This document shows positions 9,210 to 17,626 of a stretch of DNA of 17,626 nucleotides, piece by piece; positions within the stretch are counted from its first letter, which is position 1; each line of letters opens with the position of its first letter. The notes beneath the pieces are model-generated. The model did not search any database. It was given only the letters and a program-made list of their open reading frames with translations, and was not told where the DNA came from. Made by a program: the position numbers and the translations under genes. This stretch comes from Cladosporium sp. IMV 00045. Lineage: Eukaryota; Ascomycota; Dothideomycetes; Cladosporiales; Cladosporiaceae. The stretch is from the NCBI GenBank assembly GCA_001931905.2, contig MSJI02000231.1, forward strand, positions 1-17,626. Direction: 5' to 3'.

Positions 9210-9917
9210 CTAGGACGAAAGTCCAATCTCGCTCAAGCTGCTCGTGACATCTTCCAGGAGCTTGGGCGCACGTTCATCATGGTCTTCCACGTCAGCGTAG
9301 ACCTTCCCATCTCGAGCTCCCGTCAAAGCGGCCAGTATCTCGTCAGAATCACTCTCTGAATTCTCCGACTCCTGGCCCGGCCCACTGCCAGTCACGACAA
9401 CTTGTTTCCAACGAATCATGTGGAGATCCCAGACCGAGTACACAACAGGCCTGCCTCGTCGGCGCCCGCCGCGCTGCTCATCCAGCTCTCGCAAAATCCA
9501 AGTCCGCTCGAGAGGCGAAAAAAGGTGAGCGTCGATCTTCGCCAAAGCGCGATACAGCTTCCACTGCGTCGCGTAGGACTCCACAATCGAGTATTCTCTA
9601 TTCGAAGCGTTCGCCGCAGCTTCGAGTATCTCTCCTCGAAGGTCTTCGCAATGCTTCTGAAGCAGTTCACCCAGAAAATCGTAGAGTTTCTCCGCGTGGT
9701 GCTTCGCGACGACGTCGTGGATGACAGAGTAGATGATCATGTAAGCGTCGTGGCTGATGGTGAGTTGGCCTGTAGGATCTGTTTGTCCTTTGATCGTGGC
9801 TATCAGTCCGTGAATGCGCGCTTTGATCCATGATAGAGTGTCGTCTGGGTTGGTGCGGGTTTGTTGCGCTGACGGTGGTTTTGGCACGGTGAAGATGACG
9901 TGTGGTCGAGAGGCCAT
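9210..9917 (-). CDS. Cullin N-terminal-repeat-only protein
   Basis: A 235-residue, single-exon protein whose central part follows the first cullin repeat, the region of CUL1/Cdc53 that binds Skp1-type adaptors. In order: TLSWIKARIHGLIATI (27-42) fits the opening helix, DAYMIIYSVIHDV (57-69) fits the cullin segment YMELYTHVYNY, LYDFLGELLQKHCEDL (78-93) fits helix 3, and SYATQWKLYRALAKI (114-128) fits CUL1 FYTQQWEDYRFSSKVL. ERTWILRELDE (137-147) then stands where cullins have NRHWVRRECDE, and VYSVWDLHMIRWKQVV (159-174) stands where they have IYSLALVTWRDCL. The remaining 60 residues are acidic and Ser-rich and replace cullin repeats 2-3, the cullin homology domain that binds Rbx1, and the NEDD8 site, none of which is present. 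The ATG sits in a strong context (CACCATGG). A full cullin is about 750 residues, so this is a stand-alone domain or a truncated duplicate kept as an intact frame. The match is from remembered family sequence, not a search. Confidence 0.7.
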   Translation of the reverse strand: MASRPHVIFTVPKPPSAQQTRTNPDDTLSWIKARIHGLIATIKGQTDPTGQLTISHDAYMIIYSVIHDVVAKHHAEKLYDFLGELLQKHCEDLRGEILEAAANASNREYSIVESYATQWKLYRALAKIDAHLFSPLERTWILRELDEQRGGRRRGRPVVYSVWDLHMIRWKQVVVTGSGPGQESENSESDSDEILAALTGARDGKVYADVEDHDERAPKLLEDVTSSLSEIGLSS

Positions 9918-10477
9918 GGTGGGGTGATGGGTGATGTGGGACGTATAGTTAATTGGGACTTTTCATATCAAAGATAGCTTGTTATGTAGAGTGAAACACA
10001 AGTATATATCTTCGGTTGGACCATCAAGGCAAACGCCCAGAACGGTACCTATTAGGCAACAGTCACTGGTGTCTCCCCACTCCAGCTTCATGCGCTTTGT
10101 CGTCATATCTCCGAGGAGTATGAACGGCACTATTACATGTATCCTAGTGAGTGACTACATGAATTGGAGCGGCTTAGTGCTCCTGATTGATCTATGAGTA
10201 AACCTTTCATGTCTCCAAGCTCCATCGGTTTATACAAGATGTGGTTGGTCAATAAGATAGATCAGAAGAAATTGGTGACTCAAACCTTAAGGGTCGACAG
10301 AGTCAAAGGAGACTTGATACCGTGAAAGATTCCGAGAATGACTCCTCTGAGGAACGAGTAAGAAGACGATATGATCCTGATTACACAGATGCAACTGAGG
10401 CGCCTGCTTGGTGCTCTCGGACGGCAGGCGGATGTCCTACATACACAACGCTGCCTCGTTTCAACAAAACCGCTTCA
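9918..10477. other. Intergenic region upstream of the cullin-repeat gene
   Basis: About 560 bases lie between the 5' end of the cullin-repeat gene and the 3' end of the three-exon membrane protein gene, both on the minus strand. The left part should contain the cullin-repeat promoter. A plus-strand frame running from about 10256 to 10729 overlaps exon 3 of the membrane protein gene and has no ATG near its start, so I read it as a shadow. Nothing else was recognised. Confidence 0.5.
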
Positions 10478-11771
10478 TCACTCTGTTCTTCTCCGATTTA
10501 TGGGAGCCATTCCGATCATCTGCTCCGTATCTTGTCTTTGAGGAGGAGCAAGGATCGGGCTTGCAGGTGGTTGATCGTCTGTTGTCTCCTCCAACTGCTC
10601 GCGCTCGCGCTCACGTGTCGCTTTCTCTTCGTCTTTAGCACAGTCAGCCGAACGTCCCTGCGAATGAAATCGAAGGCTACCGACCTTTGTACGCTTCTAT
10701 GGTGGATATCACAGGTAATGCCAACATGAGCACAGCTAAGATCTGGCCGTAGCCCATCTCGTTCTCATCTTTGCTGTTCAGTGAGCAAGAGATGTCAACG
10801 CCCGGAGAGAATTTTTGAGCCAATGCCATTGCGATGCTTATGAGCGCGAATAAAATTTGAAGCAAAAATACTGTGCATGGCCCAAGGAAGAAAAGATATT
10901 CCAATGCGGCCCAGAACAATTTCCTCAGTCTAGCATCAATCTTCTGCGGGAGGTGACGATTCATGAGATTAGAGCACTGACGAACTCCAGCTCTTAGGCA
11001 CCAAGGCCAGATGTTTCTCTTCAACCAAGCCTGAACTTGTTTTCGAGTTTTTGGTAAGATCTGCCAGACACCCGTCCAGAAAGCCCAAAGAATGGGCCAA
11101 ATCGTGACAGTCTCTATCAATCCAGGAGGCGCCCAGATCATCCCGAATCTTTCTGCAATTGTCCAAAGGACGAAGTAGAAAGGACCAAATGAATTCTCTG
11201 CAAGCGCAATAGAAACGGCTAGAAGAATAGCGAAGATGGAGATGATGCAGATTCGAAAGAGTGCCAAGGTTGGGTTCTCAGAGAAGTAGCTCCGGAGTGT
11301 GATGAGGGCTGCCAGATGGGAGCTACTTGACAAACAGCTCAAATATATGGTCAGAGAAAAGTGTGCACCGTCAAGCCGATCGTAGTACACAACCCAGCCC
11401 GTGAGCATAAGAGCAAAGCCCGTGACGAGCTGTTGATCTGCTAGCGAAAGGATGAGACGACTAAGCACATTTCGTCGAAATCGGCAGCGACGCAGGCTTT
11501 CGGCGTTTTGCGATCTGCTGAAGAGAACATTCAGCTTTTCATGAAGAAAAGCTGAATCAGCTTGCAGCATCTCATCTAGAACTGCTGCGGCAATCGATAT
11601 GGAGGTTGTCAGTAGCGCAGCAAACACGTAAGTGACGACGACCTGTCTTTGTTAGCAAGATACGTTTTCTAAGTGAATTGCACTCACGCCTATTCCTGCC
11701 ACGTCCGGATTGTTCGGACAATTGGAATCTTCGTAATCTCTCGAATAATTATGCGCAATCCCAGAATTCAT
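10478..11771 (-). CDS. Fungal multi-pass membrane protein, three exons
   Basis: Function unknown; the sequence resembles a group of ascomycete integral membrane proteins marked by an N-terminal CPNNPDVAGIGV motif (18-29) and LILSLADQQLVTGFALMLTG (91-110) with SSSSHLAAL. Exons are 11771-11688, 11642-10685 and 10632-10478, giving 398 residues. Intron 1 (45 nt) has GTGAGT, a GCTAAC branch and CAG, and its removal joins AGIG to VVVTYVF. Intron 2 (52 nt) has a weak GTCGGT donor, a CTGAC branch and an AAAG acceptor, and joins IEAYK to DEEKATRE in frame. Without it the protein would end three codons later at a TAG inside the intron. About seven hydrophobic segments are visible: near residues 24-48, 90-113, 122-143, 154-173, 180-222 (one or two), 268-302 and 325-343. 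The last 51 residues form a charged Arg/Glu tail (REREREQLEE) followed by a Pro-rich stretch, probably cytosolic. The family is inferred from memory of similar proteins. Confidence 0.8.
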
Positions 11772-12714
11772 CTTCACTTTCTTCGTGATGCCTTACAGAG
11801 GTTGAACCAAAAGGGCAGAAGAGGAAAGGCCGGATGAGCTTATATTCTCGGCAATCGCTGGCACAGCAAACGCCATGATTCTCGACAAGGGTACATGTGT
11901 ACGCATTGACAGAATGCCGTAGAGTGTGGACTGACCATGTTGCCGCCTACTTGCAGATGTCGTTGGGGCCGGATAGATCATTTCCCAAGGTGGCCAATGT
12001 GGCGTTCTTGTTCGTTTGCCTTGCAGATTGACGGGTTGCAGGTGGCATCCCGTACCAATCAGTGCGCCTAGATGCATGCACATCTGACGGGGCGCGATGC
12101 ATCTCCTGAGTGTCTGCGCTGCAGCCTGATGACCCTGGGGAGTCCATCTGCGATACCTTGGACGAGCACCGCAGCCCACAGCCTCGAGCTGTGCCACCAA
12201 GTCCATTGCATGTGACTGAAGAGCAAGATACGTCACCTAATCAGAACATCTGTTCCAGGCTCTTGAAAATAACCACATTGTTCCGCAAGCATGGGAACAA
12301 TTTTGAGGAATCTTTGGTGCAGCTCACACGATAACAAAGCGCGTGCAATGCGCGTGTCGACCCGTTAGGTCCAAGGTACGAGCCCGAGAAGCCTCGAAGG
12401 CTTCATGACCTCCTCTCAAGGCGCTCGAGAAGTGCAATTATATACCTGGGCTTTTTCACAAAATTGAAGACCTATGCACAAAGGTGCTGATGAGATGTTC
12501 ATGTCTCAGCTGTATTGTCGTCGTCAGAGTAGTGTCATGAATCTTGTCCCGCTTCCTGACATCACCACTTTGGATCCTACACGCCTGCATCGATATGGAA
12601 CATAAGAAACACGCAGGACTGCAATACTAGATCTTTTCTTCTGCGACCAAATTGTGTTACTCTCAGTAAATCTTAATTTAGTATCACGAATACCGTCGCA
12701 TAGCAAGAATCAAC
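11772..12714. other. Divergent intergenic region between two membrane protein genes
   Basis: This shared upstream region separates a minus-strand and a plus-strand gene. A minus-strand frame with an ATG near 12206 stays open to a stop at 11793, only 21 bases from the downstream ATG at 11771. It has no recognisable domain and would sit in the leader of that gene, so I do not call it. A GCATGC lies at 12074. The last 100 bases before 12715 are A/T-rich and probably core promoter. Confidence 0.5.
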
Positions 12715-13628
12715 ATGGGCGTCTCTCTCAGCACAGCGCGCTACCTTGCGCCATTGTCGTTCGTCTACGACTTCGCCGCTCAGCAATATGGCCTCAACTC
12801 CAACCCGAACATGTTGGATATTCACAACCGTAACATCTCGTTCTGGTCACCGCAACCCTACTTCATCGGCGCATTCTTCTTTCCCCAGCAGATGTAAGCC
12901 TACCTCCATTCGTTCGATATTAAGACATAAACTAACACCACCAAAGGTTCCAGCTAGCATGGATGTATAAATTGTGGAAGAACAACCCGTCCAACCCCGC
13001 ACAGAAGCGAGAGCTCGACGAGATGGTCAAGTTCGTACCATACTACGCCATCGGCAACGTCTGCATCGGCACTTGGATGTTCTTCTGGAACAGCGAGAAC
13101 CTGAAGACCTCGAACATTTTCGTGTGGGTCAACAGCATCATGCAACTGTGGTACATCTCGACGCAGCTCGAGCCCATGAACACAAAGAGCTGGGGAAGCA
13201 TCCTGACACACGTCGTGTCCAAGACATTCGCCGGCATTGGAATCCTGGACTTCCTCCACAACAACGGCGTTGCATACTTTGTGGACGTGCCCACTCCCAC
13301 TTGGGCCAAGGTCGTTACCGGCCTGGGATTTGCGGCCCTGAGCGCATCCAGCGATTGGATCTTTGGAGGATGTATGGTTTACGACTTGGTCGCGCTCACC
13401 GTGGGACAAAGGCAGTATGGTGAAGTCGGATGGAGCAACCTCCTCGGCGCATATGCTGTAGGTGCTGCGGGCATCGTTGGTGCTAGGAACTACTTCAAGT
13501 AGGTGAGCCGCGGCAGTCCGTAGTGGCAATAGTCTTCAAGGCTGACTTGTCAACCCAGACCGCCCTATGTGAGCAACAAGATTCAGTATGCCCAGACGGC
13601 CCAGGATGAAGTTGACGACAGAGTATGA
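12715..13628 (+). CDS. Ascomycete membrane protein of unknown function
   Basis: Spliced from 12715-12893, 12947-13498 and 13559-13628, giving 266 residues. Intron 1 (53 nt) has GTAAGC, a CTAAC branch near 12932 and an AAAG acceptor, and joins FFFPQQ to MFQLAWMYKLW. Intron 2 (60 nt) has a GTAGGT donor, a CTGAC branch near 13542 and a CCAG acceptor, and joins ARNYFK to PPYVSNKIQYA. The donor of intron 2 contains an in-frame TAG, so a transcript that keeps this intron would stop after Lys244. Hydrophobic segments are visible near 46-68, 89-107, 114-132, 181-212 and 223-240, so the protein should cross a membrane about five times. It is rich in Trp and aromatic residues near the segment ends (SFWSPQPYFIG). 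I recall similar hypothetical proteins in many ascomycetes but cannot name the domain. The ATG context (AATCAACATGG) is good. Confidence 0.85.
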
Positions 13629-15078
13629 ACTCAAACTTGAACCCACACACAACGTGGCAGGTACCGCTACACAGAATGCGGTAGGGTTCCTCGGCACGTC
13701 GGGAGTTGTCCGCAGAGAAAATTGTATCTATAATAGTATCTCTTTAGTATAGTATAGAAGGAAACACGTTTCTAGCACAGGTCAAGAATATCTTCCTGAC
13801 TTGCTCTCATGAATCACCAGGCCCGTCACTGCCGCTAACCGAACGCCGGTGGCGCGATCATGTGCCATAATAGGAGTTAGGTCCAGCCACAGGGTGTTTG
13901 AAGCCAAGTGTTATAGGCAAGCCCTATAGACACAAAACCAAGAAGTCGAGGTCCGTATAGCGGAATGATGACGATGCTAAGAGCGAGTTCTAGGCAAGAA
14001 TTAACAATCCTCGAGTCCTCGGGAGCCCGGCAGACAAGATGGTATGACGGAATGCCCACGGCACATGGAACCTTTCACAGAGAATTTGCGGTAAAGGATC
14101 CGTGCCTCGGCAACATCCAGGAACGAGAGAGTTTTCTACGCTGATTCCACGCGTGTTCTCTGAAGTTTTCCATGCATCACAGGCATTAAGCTAAGGGTTT
14201 AGATCGAGGGTAAAAATTCGGTGCGCTCGGATCGACAGACTCTTATAGCTCACCAAAACCGCCGCAATACGACCGCCAAGTTCGGTGCTTCAACGGAGTG
14301 TTGAGAAATTGGCGGCCCCTAACCGATCTGACGAGTGGGGAGGCCAGAAAAAGCTGGTAATTGACCTGAGAAAGATATATGTGATTGACTTTGGAGAGTA
14401 TGAAGCCTGCTCATGCTCATGTCTAACTTTTCCGGTGGTGTTCGGTAGACCAGACGTCAAGATATGATCCTACGCCACCATCCTTAGTTGCGATGTGAAA
14501 AGGCTTGAGAGGGAAAGGTGGATACGCGGCCGCGCCCTCCCGAAAGCGGCTGATCCACTGCCGATTCGAAGGAGGGCTCGTGCGTAGATGGATCAGTCTC
14601 AACGACATCACTGCAATCAGACGTTTGCAAGCTCTGCGTGAAACACGCCGCGAATAGCGTTTGAGGCCTCGAGTGCTACGAGGATACAGCGAATTAGCTG
14701 AAAAGAAAAACTCAAGATACCGAAAGCTGGACGGACATTTGCACACAGCTGCCTTACATGTAGCTTTGCCATGACTTCATCCTGTGGAAAACTACGAATG
14801 CTGACATAGCAGGCTCGCAGAAACTGAGTTTCGGGAATATAGAACGGCAGCAGGTGATTTTCCTAATCTGTTGATGCCGCCACCGTTAAGGCACGCCCTT
14901 GGATGACCCACTGACAGCGAGACCCATTCTTCAGTCTTCGAAACAGTAAGGCCCGGATATGGCCATCGGGACAACGAGGAACTCGACGAGGCTCTTCGCC
15001 TGCAACGCCTGTGCATCACTGCGTTATGGCACGCGATCATGTCAAGCGCCATTTACGACCAGGTCCGTGGTCTGGGCA

Positions 15079-15144
15079 CTCCGGTTTGCCGCACCTCGTA
15101 ACCTCCACTTTCACATCTGAGGGAGCCCCGTCGTATGGCCCCGG
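15079..15144 (-). promoter_or_regulatory. Two candidate CreA sites
   Basis: On the minus strand, CCGGAG (15084-15079) and CCGGGG (15144-15139) match SYGGRG, the binding consensus of the carbon catabolite repressor CreA/Cre1. They are 60 bases apart and 182-247 bases upstream of the hexose transporter ATG. The motif is short and frequent, so this is only suggestive. Confidence 0.3.
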
Positions 15145-15275
15145 ACCCCGAGTGCCTCCAAGCAATCTTCTTAGAGCTCTGACCGTTTCTCTTTAAAAAG
15201 TGTCAATCTCCTTCCTCTTCTCGTTTCATTCCCCTCACCTCTCCCTCTTCAATCGCAGGACACCTCATTCGTTAT

Positions 15276-15290
15276 ATGTCCTTTCTCTAG
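15276..15290 (+). promoter_or_regulatory. Four-codon upstream reading frame
   Basis: ATG TCC TTT CTC TAG lies 50 bases before the transporter ATG at 15326. If the transcript starts in or before the C/T-rich tract, scanning ribosomes would meet it first, and it could reduce or tune translation of the transporter. A CGCAG at 15255-15259 could instead be a 5' UTR splice acceptor. Confidence 0.4.
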
Positions 15291-15325
15291 ATACCTCATT
15301 TCGACTTCATTCACCCATCTTCAAC

Positions 15326-17122
15326 ATGCCTTTCCTCAAGCGTAGGGAGCGTGAGGCCGACGAGGCCGCCCAGTTGGAGAAGACCTCTTCTCCTCTGGCC
15401 AACACTGCTCGCGCCGGCAACAATGAGCTCTCTGCCTCTGACCAGAAGATCACCTTCATCGCGGTCTTCCTTGGTCTCGTTGCCAGTATCGGTGGTTTCA
15501 TGTAAGTTCAATCAACGATCAGCAACATCGACCAATGAAACAACGACTGACTTTCATCAGGTTCGGTTATACCTCTGGTCAAGTCTCCGGTTACTTCGAC
15601 ATGCCTGATTACGCGCGCCGTTTCGGTCAATGGAATGAAACCGAGCAAGCCTACACTTTCGACGCTGTCCGCCAGGGCACCATCGTCTCTCTTCTCTGTG
15701 CTGGTTCCCTCATTGGCTCTCTCGCCATTGGAAAAGTTGCGGACACCGCTGGTCGCAAGTTGGCAGTTTCTTTCTCTGCCTTCTGGTGCATGATTGGCAT
15801 GATCATTGAGATCTCCTCCCAGACCACCTGGGCTCAGCCTGCCGTCGGTCGTCTCATCACTGGTATGGGTGTTGGTGCTCTCTCTGTCACCGTCCCTATG
15901 TACCAGTCTGAGAGCACTCCCGCTGTCATCCGTGGTGTTGTCGTCGCTTGCTACCAGCTCTTCGTCACCCTCGGTATCTGGACCGCCTACATGATCAACT
16001 ACGGCACCCACGAGATGGACAGCAGCGCTTCCTGGCGCATCACCATTGGTCTCGGTTTCCTCTTCGCTGGTATCCTCGGTGGTGGTATGATCTTCCTCCC
16101 TGAGTCCCCTCGTTTCGCTTTCCGCCAGGGCCGTGAGGAGGAGGCTCGTGCCACCATTGCTCGTCTTGGTGGTGTCGACACCGACCACAAGTCCGTCAAC
16201 GACCAGATTGCGGAGATCCGTTTCAAGCTCGAGGAGGAGAGAGCCGGCAAGGACACCAAGTGGTACGAGATGTTCACCGCCCCGACCATGTTCCGCCGCA
16301 TCATGATCGGTGTCATTCTCCAGGCTGGCCAGCAGCTCACCGGTGCCAACTTCTTCTTCTACTACGGCACGACCATCTTCAGCGGTGTCGGTCTCGACAA
16401 CCCCTACGTCACCCAAATCATTCTCGGCAGTGTCAACGTTGCTTGCACTTTCGGTGGTCTCTACGTCGTTCAGAAGTGCAGCCGTCGCATGGCGCTCATC
16501 GTTGGTGCTCTCTGGGCCGTCTGCTGTTTCTTGATCTACGCCCTTGTCGGCCAGCTCTCTGACAGCGCCGCCGCTGGCAACGTCCTCATCGTTTTCACCT
16601 GCCTTTTCATCGTCTCTTTCGCCACCACATGGGGTCCTCTCGTCTGGGCCGTCGTCGCTGAGCTCTACCCTGCTCGCTACCGTGCCTCCGCCATGGCGCT
16701 TGCCACTGCCTCTAACTGGCTCTGGGTAAGCATATCCAATGAAACATCCACCATCGAATTTTCACTAACTATTATTACAGAACTTCCTCATCTCCTTCTT
16801 CACCACCTTCATCGTCAACGAGATCCACTTCTGGTACGGTCTCGTCTTCGGCGGCTCCTGCCTCTTCCTCGCCGGCTTCGTCTTCTTCTTCGTCATCGAG
16901 TCCAAGGACCGCTCGCTCGAGGAGATCGACACCATGTACATTCTCGGCGTCAACCCCATCACCAGCGCCAAGTGGGACGGCAGCAAGGTGCCCGCCGACG
17001 TGGAGAGCAGCCGCGAGAACTCCAACACCAACGCCCACATCATCGAGGCCGAGGCCCAGGCCCAGGCCGCGCAGGACAACGCTGAGATCCAGCGCGCTCC
17101 CACCAACGAGCAGAAGTTCTAA
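15326..17122 (+). CDS. MFS hexose transporter
   Basis: A plasma-membrane sugar transporter of the major facilitator superfamily. Exons 15326-15501, 15561-16725 and 16781-17122 give 560 residues. Intron 1 (59 nt) has GTAAGT, a CTGAC branch and CAG; intron 2 (55 nt) has GTAAGC, a CTAAC branch and ACAG. Twelve membrane segments are expected from the sugar-porter motifs: GYTSGQVSGY in TM1 (61-70), DTAGRK (120-125), GRLITGMGVGALSV (155-168), PESPR (239-243), QQLTGANFFFYYG (316-328), WGPLVWAVVAELYPARYRA (416-434), and SKDRSLEEID in place of the usual PETKG after TM12. The C-terminal tail of about 75 residues is Gln/Ala-rich and is too short for a glucose sensor of the Snf3/Rgt2 kind. In TM1 a Thr stands where many fungal members have Asp or Glu. 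Codons are strongly biased to C-ending and GGT/CGT forms, which suggests high expression. Substrate (glucose or another hexose) is inferred from the family. Confidence 0.93.
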
Positions 17123-17626
17123 GCGCTTCTTGGTCGTTTTGTTTTGATTTGATTGATTGAATGTTTTAATTGCATTGCAACGGTGTACATGTTTGAATGG
17201 ATGGATGGATGGAAATTTACCAAAAAAACGGGATAGGGATACTTGTCTCAGACTCTTCAACGGCCTTTGAAAAAGTTTACTCTGGCGGTTTTTCTCATAG
17301 CATTTGGATACTTTCTTCCACTTGCGAGAGTCTCGACAGATAACACATAGCACATTTTTAATGAAGCTTTCTGAAAACTTCACTCAAACTTCACCTCTCT
17401 TCTCACTGTATCGATCGCCAACAAGACATGTACAATAACGTCATTCATCATCGTCACTCTAAAATATCATGTATTCTATATCCTATGTATGAAACAACTC
17501 AACAAATCCAAACAGACTAACATACAAACACCCACGCGTCGACGCACCAAAAACCAGCACGTCACTTGCGCCCCCAGAGCGGAGGTGGCGAAACCCGACA
17601 CCACCCCTCACACGAACAAACGAGGG
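17123..17626. other. 3' region after the hexose transporter
   Basis: Non-coding. It begins with T-rich 3' UTR sequence and contains GATT repeats around 17145-17160 and four tandem ATGG units at 17197-17212. The last 100 bases are rich in A and C and may belong to the next gene's flank, but no reading frame is supported. Confidence 0.6.

Larger units (their letters stand above)
13629..15325. other. Long intergenic region upstream of the hexose transporter
   Basis: About 1.7 kb without a gene that I can support. Short frames on both strands lack ATG starts or recognisable sequence. The right end is the transporter promoter and leader: a TTTAAAAAG stretch at 15192-15200, then a C/T-rich tract from about 15203 to 15260, typical of strongly expressed fungal genes, and a very short upstream reading frame at 15276. 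Two SYGGRG matches to the CreA site lie at 15079 and 15139. Confidence 0.6.

Noticed and set aside
10256..10729. Plus-strand frame with an acidic start and a hydrophobic stretch
   Set aside because: It has no ATG near its start and lies opposite exon 3 and part of exon 2 of the three-exon membrane protein gene, where splice signals and protein character favour the minus strand.
11793..12236. 147-codon minus-strand frame ending 21 bases before the membrane protein ATG
   Set aside because: There is no domain, the frame begins with GTG with the first ATG 10 codons later, and there is no room for a separate 3' end and promoter before the next gene. It is more likely leader sequence.
15508..16416. 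302-codon minus-strand frame
   Set aside because: It is antisense to the hexose transporter, very rich in Glu, Asp, Thr and Gly as expected from reading biased codons backwards, and it runs across the transporter's intron 1.
17197..17212. Four ATGG units
   Set aside because: A short simple repeat in a 3' UTR; too common to be informative.

Overview
The window looks like nuclear DNA of a filamentous ascomycete (Pezizomycotina, possibly Dothideomycetes). The reasons are the introns of 45-60 nt with CTGAC or CTAAC branch sites just before the acceptor, mixed GC content near 50%, a fungal-type mitochondrial ribosomal protein, a fungal hexose transporter, and two membrane proteins of types seen mainly in ascomycetes. 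The taxon is inferred from gene style, not from a marker gene.

Seven genes are supported, all read from the sequence with introns placed by hand. From left to right: (1) 1-3480 is gene-poor, with a possible decayed minus-strand gene at the far left and a cluster of GCATGC palindromes; (2) the mitochondrial large-subunit ribosomal protein uL15m (MRPL10-like), 3610-4592 (+), one intron, with a TTAGGG-type motif upstream; (3) a disordered Ser/Pro/Lys-rich protein with an acidic tail, 5281-5979 (+); (4) mitochondrial sulfide:quinone oxidoreductase, 6575-7963 (-); (5) a short protein made of a cullin N-terminal repeat and little else, 9210-9917 (-); (6) a multi-pass membrane protein of three exons, 10478-11771 (-); (7) a second, unrelated multi-pass membrane protein of three exons, 12715-13628 (+); (8) 13629-15325 is non-coding and serves partly as the promoter of (9) an MFS hexose transporter, 15326-17122 (+), three exons.

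The genes do not form an obvious cluster or pathway. Two of them act in mitochondria (translation and sulfide oxidation), but they are separated and in opposite orientation. The most unusual gene is the cullin-repeat-only protein, which keeps the part of a cullin that binds adaptors and lacks the RING- and NEDD8-binding half. The serine-rich protein ends in motifs that resemble Atg8-interacting sequences. No rRNA, tRNA, CRISPR array or intact transposon was seen.
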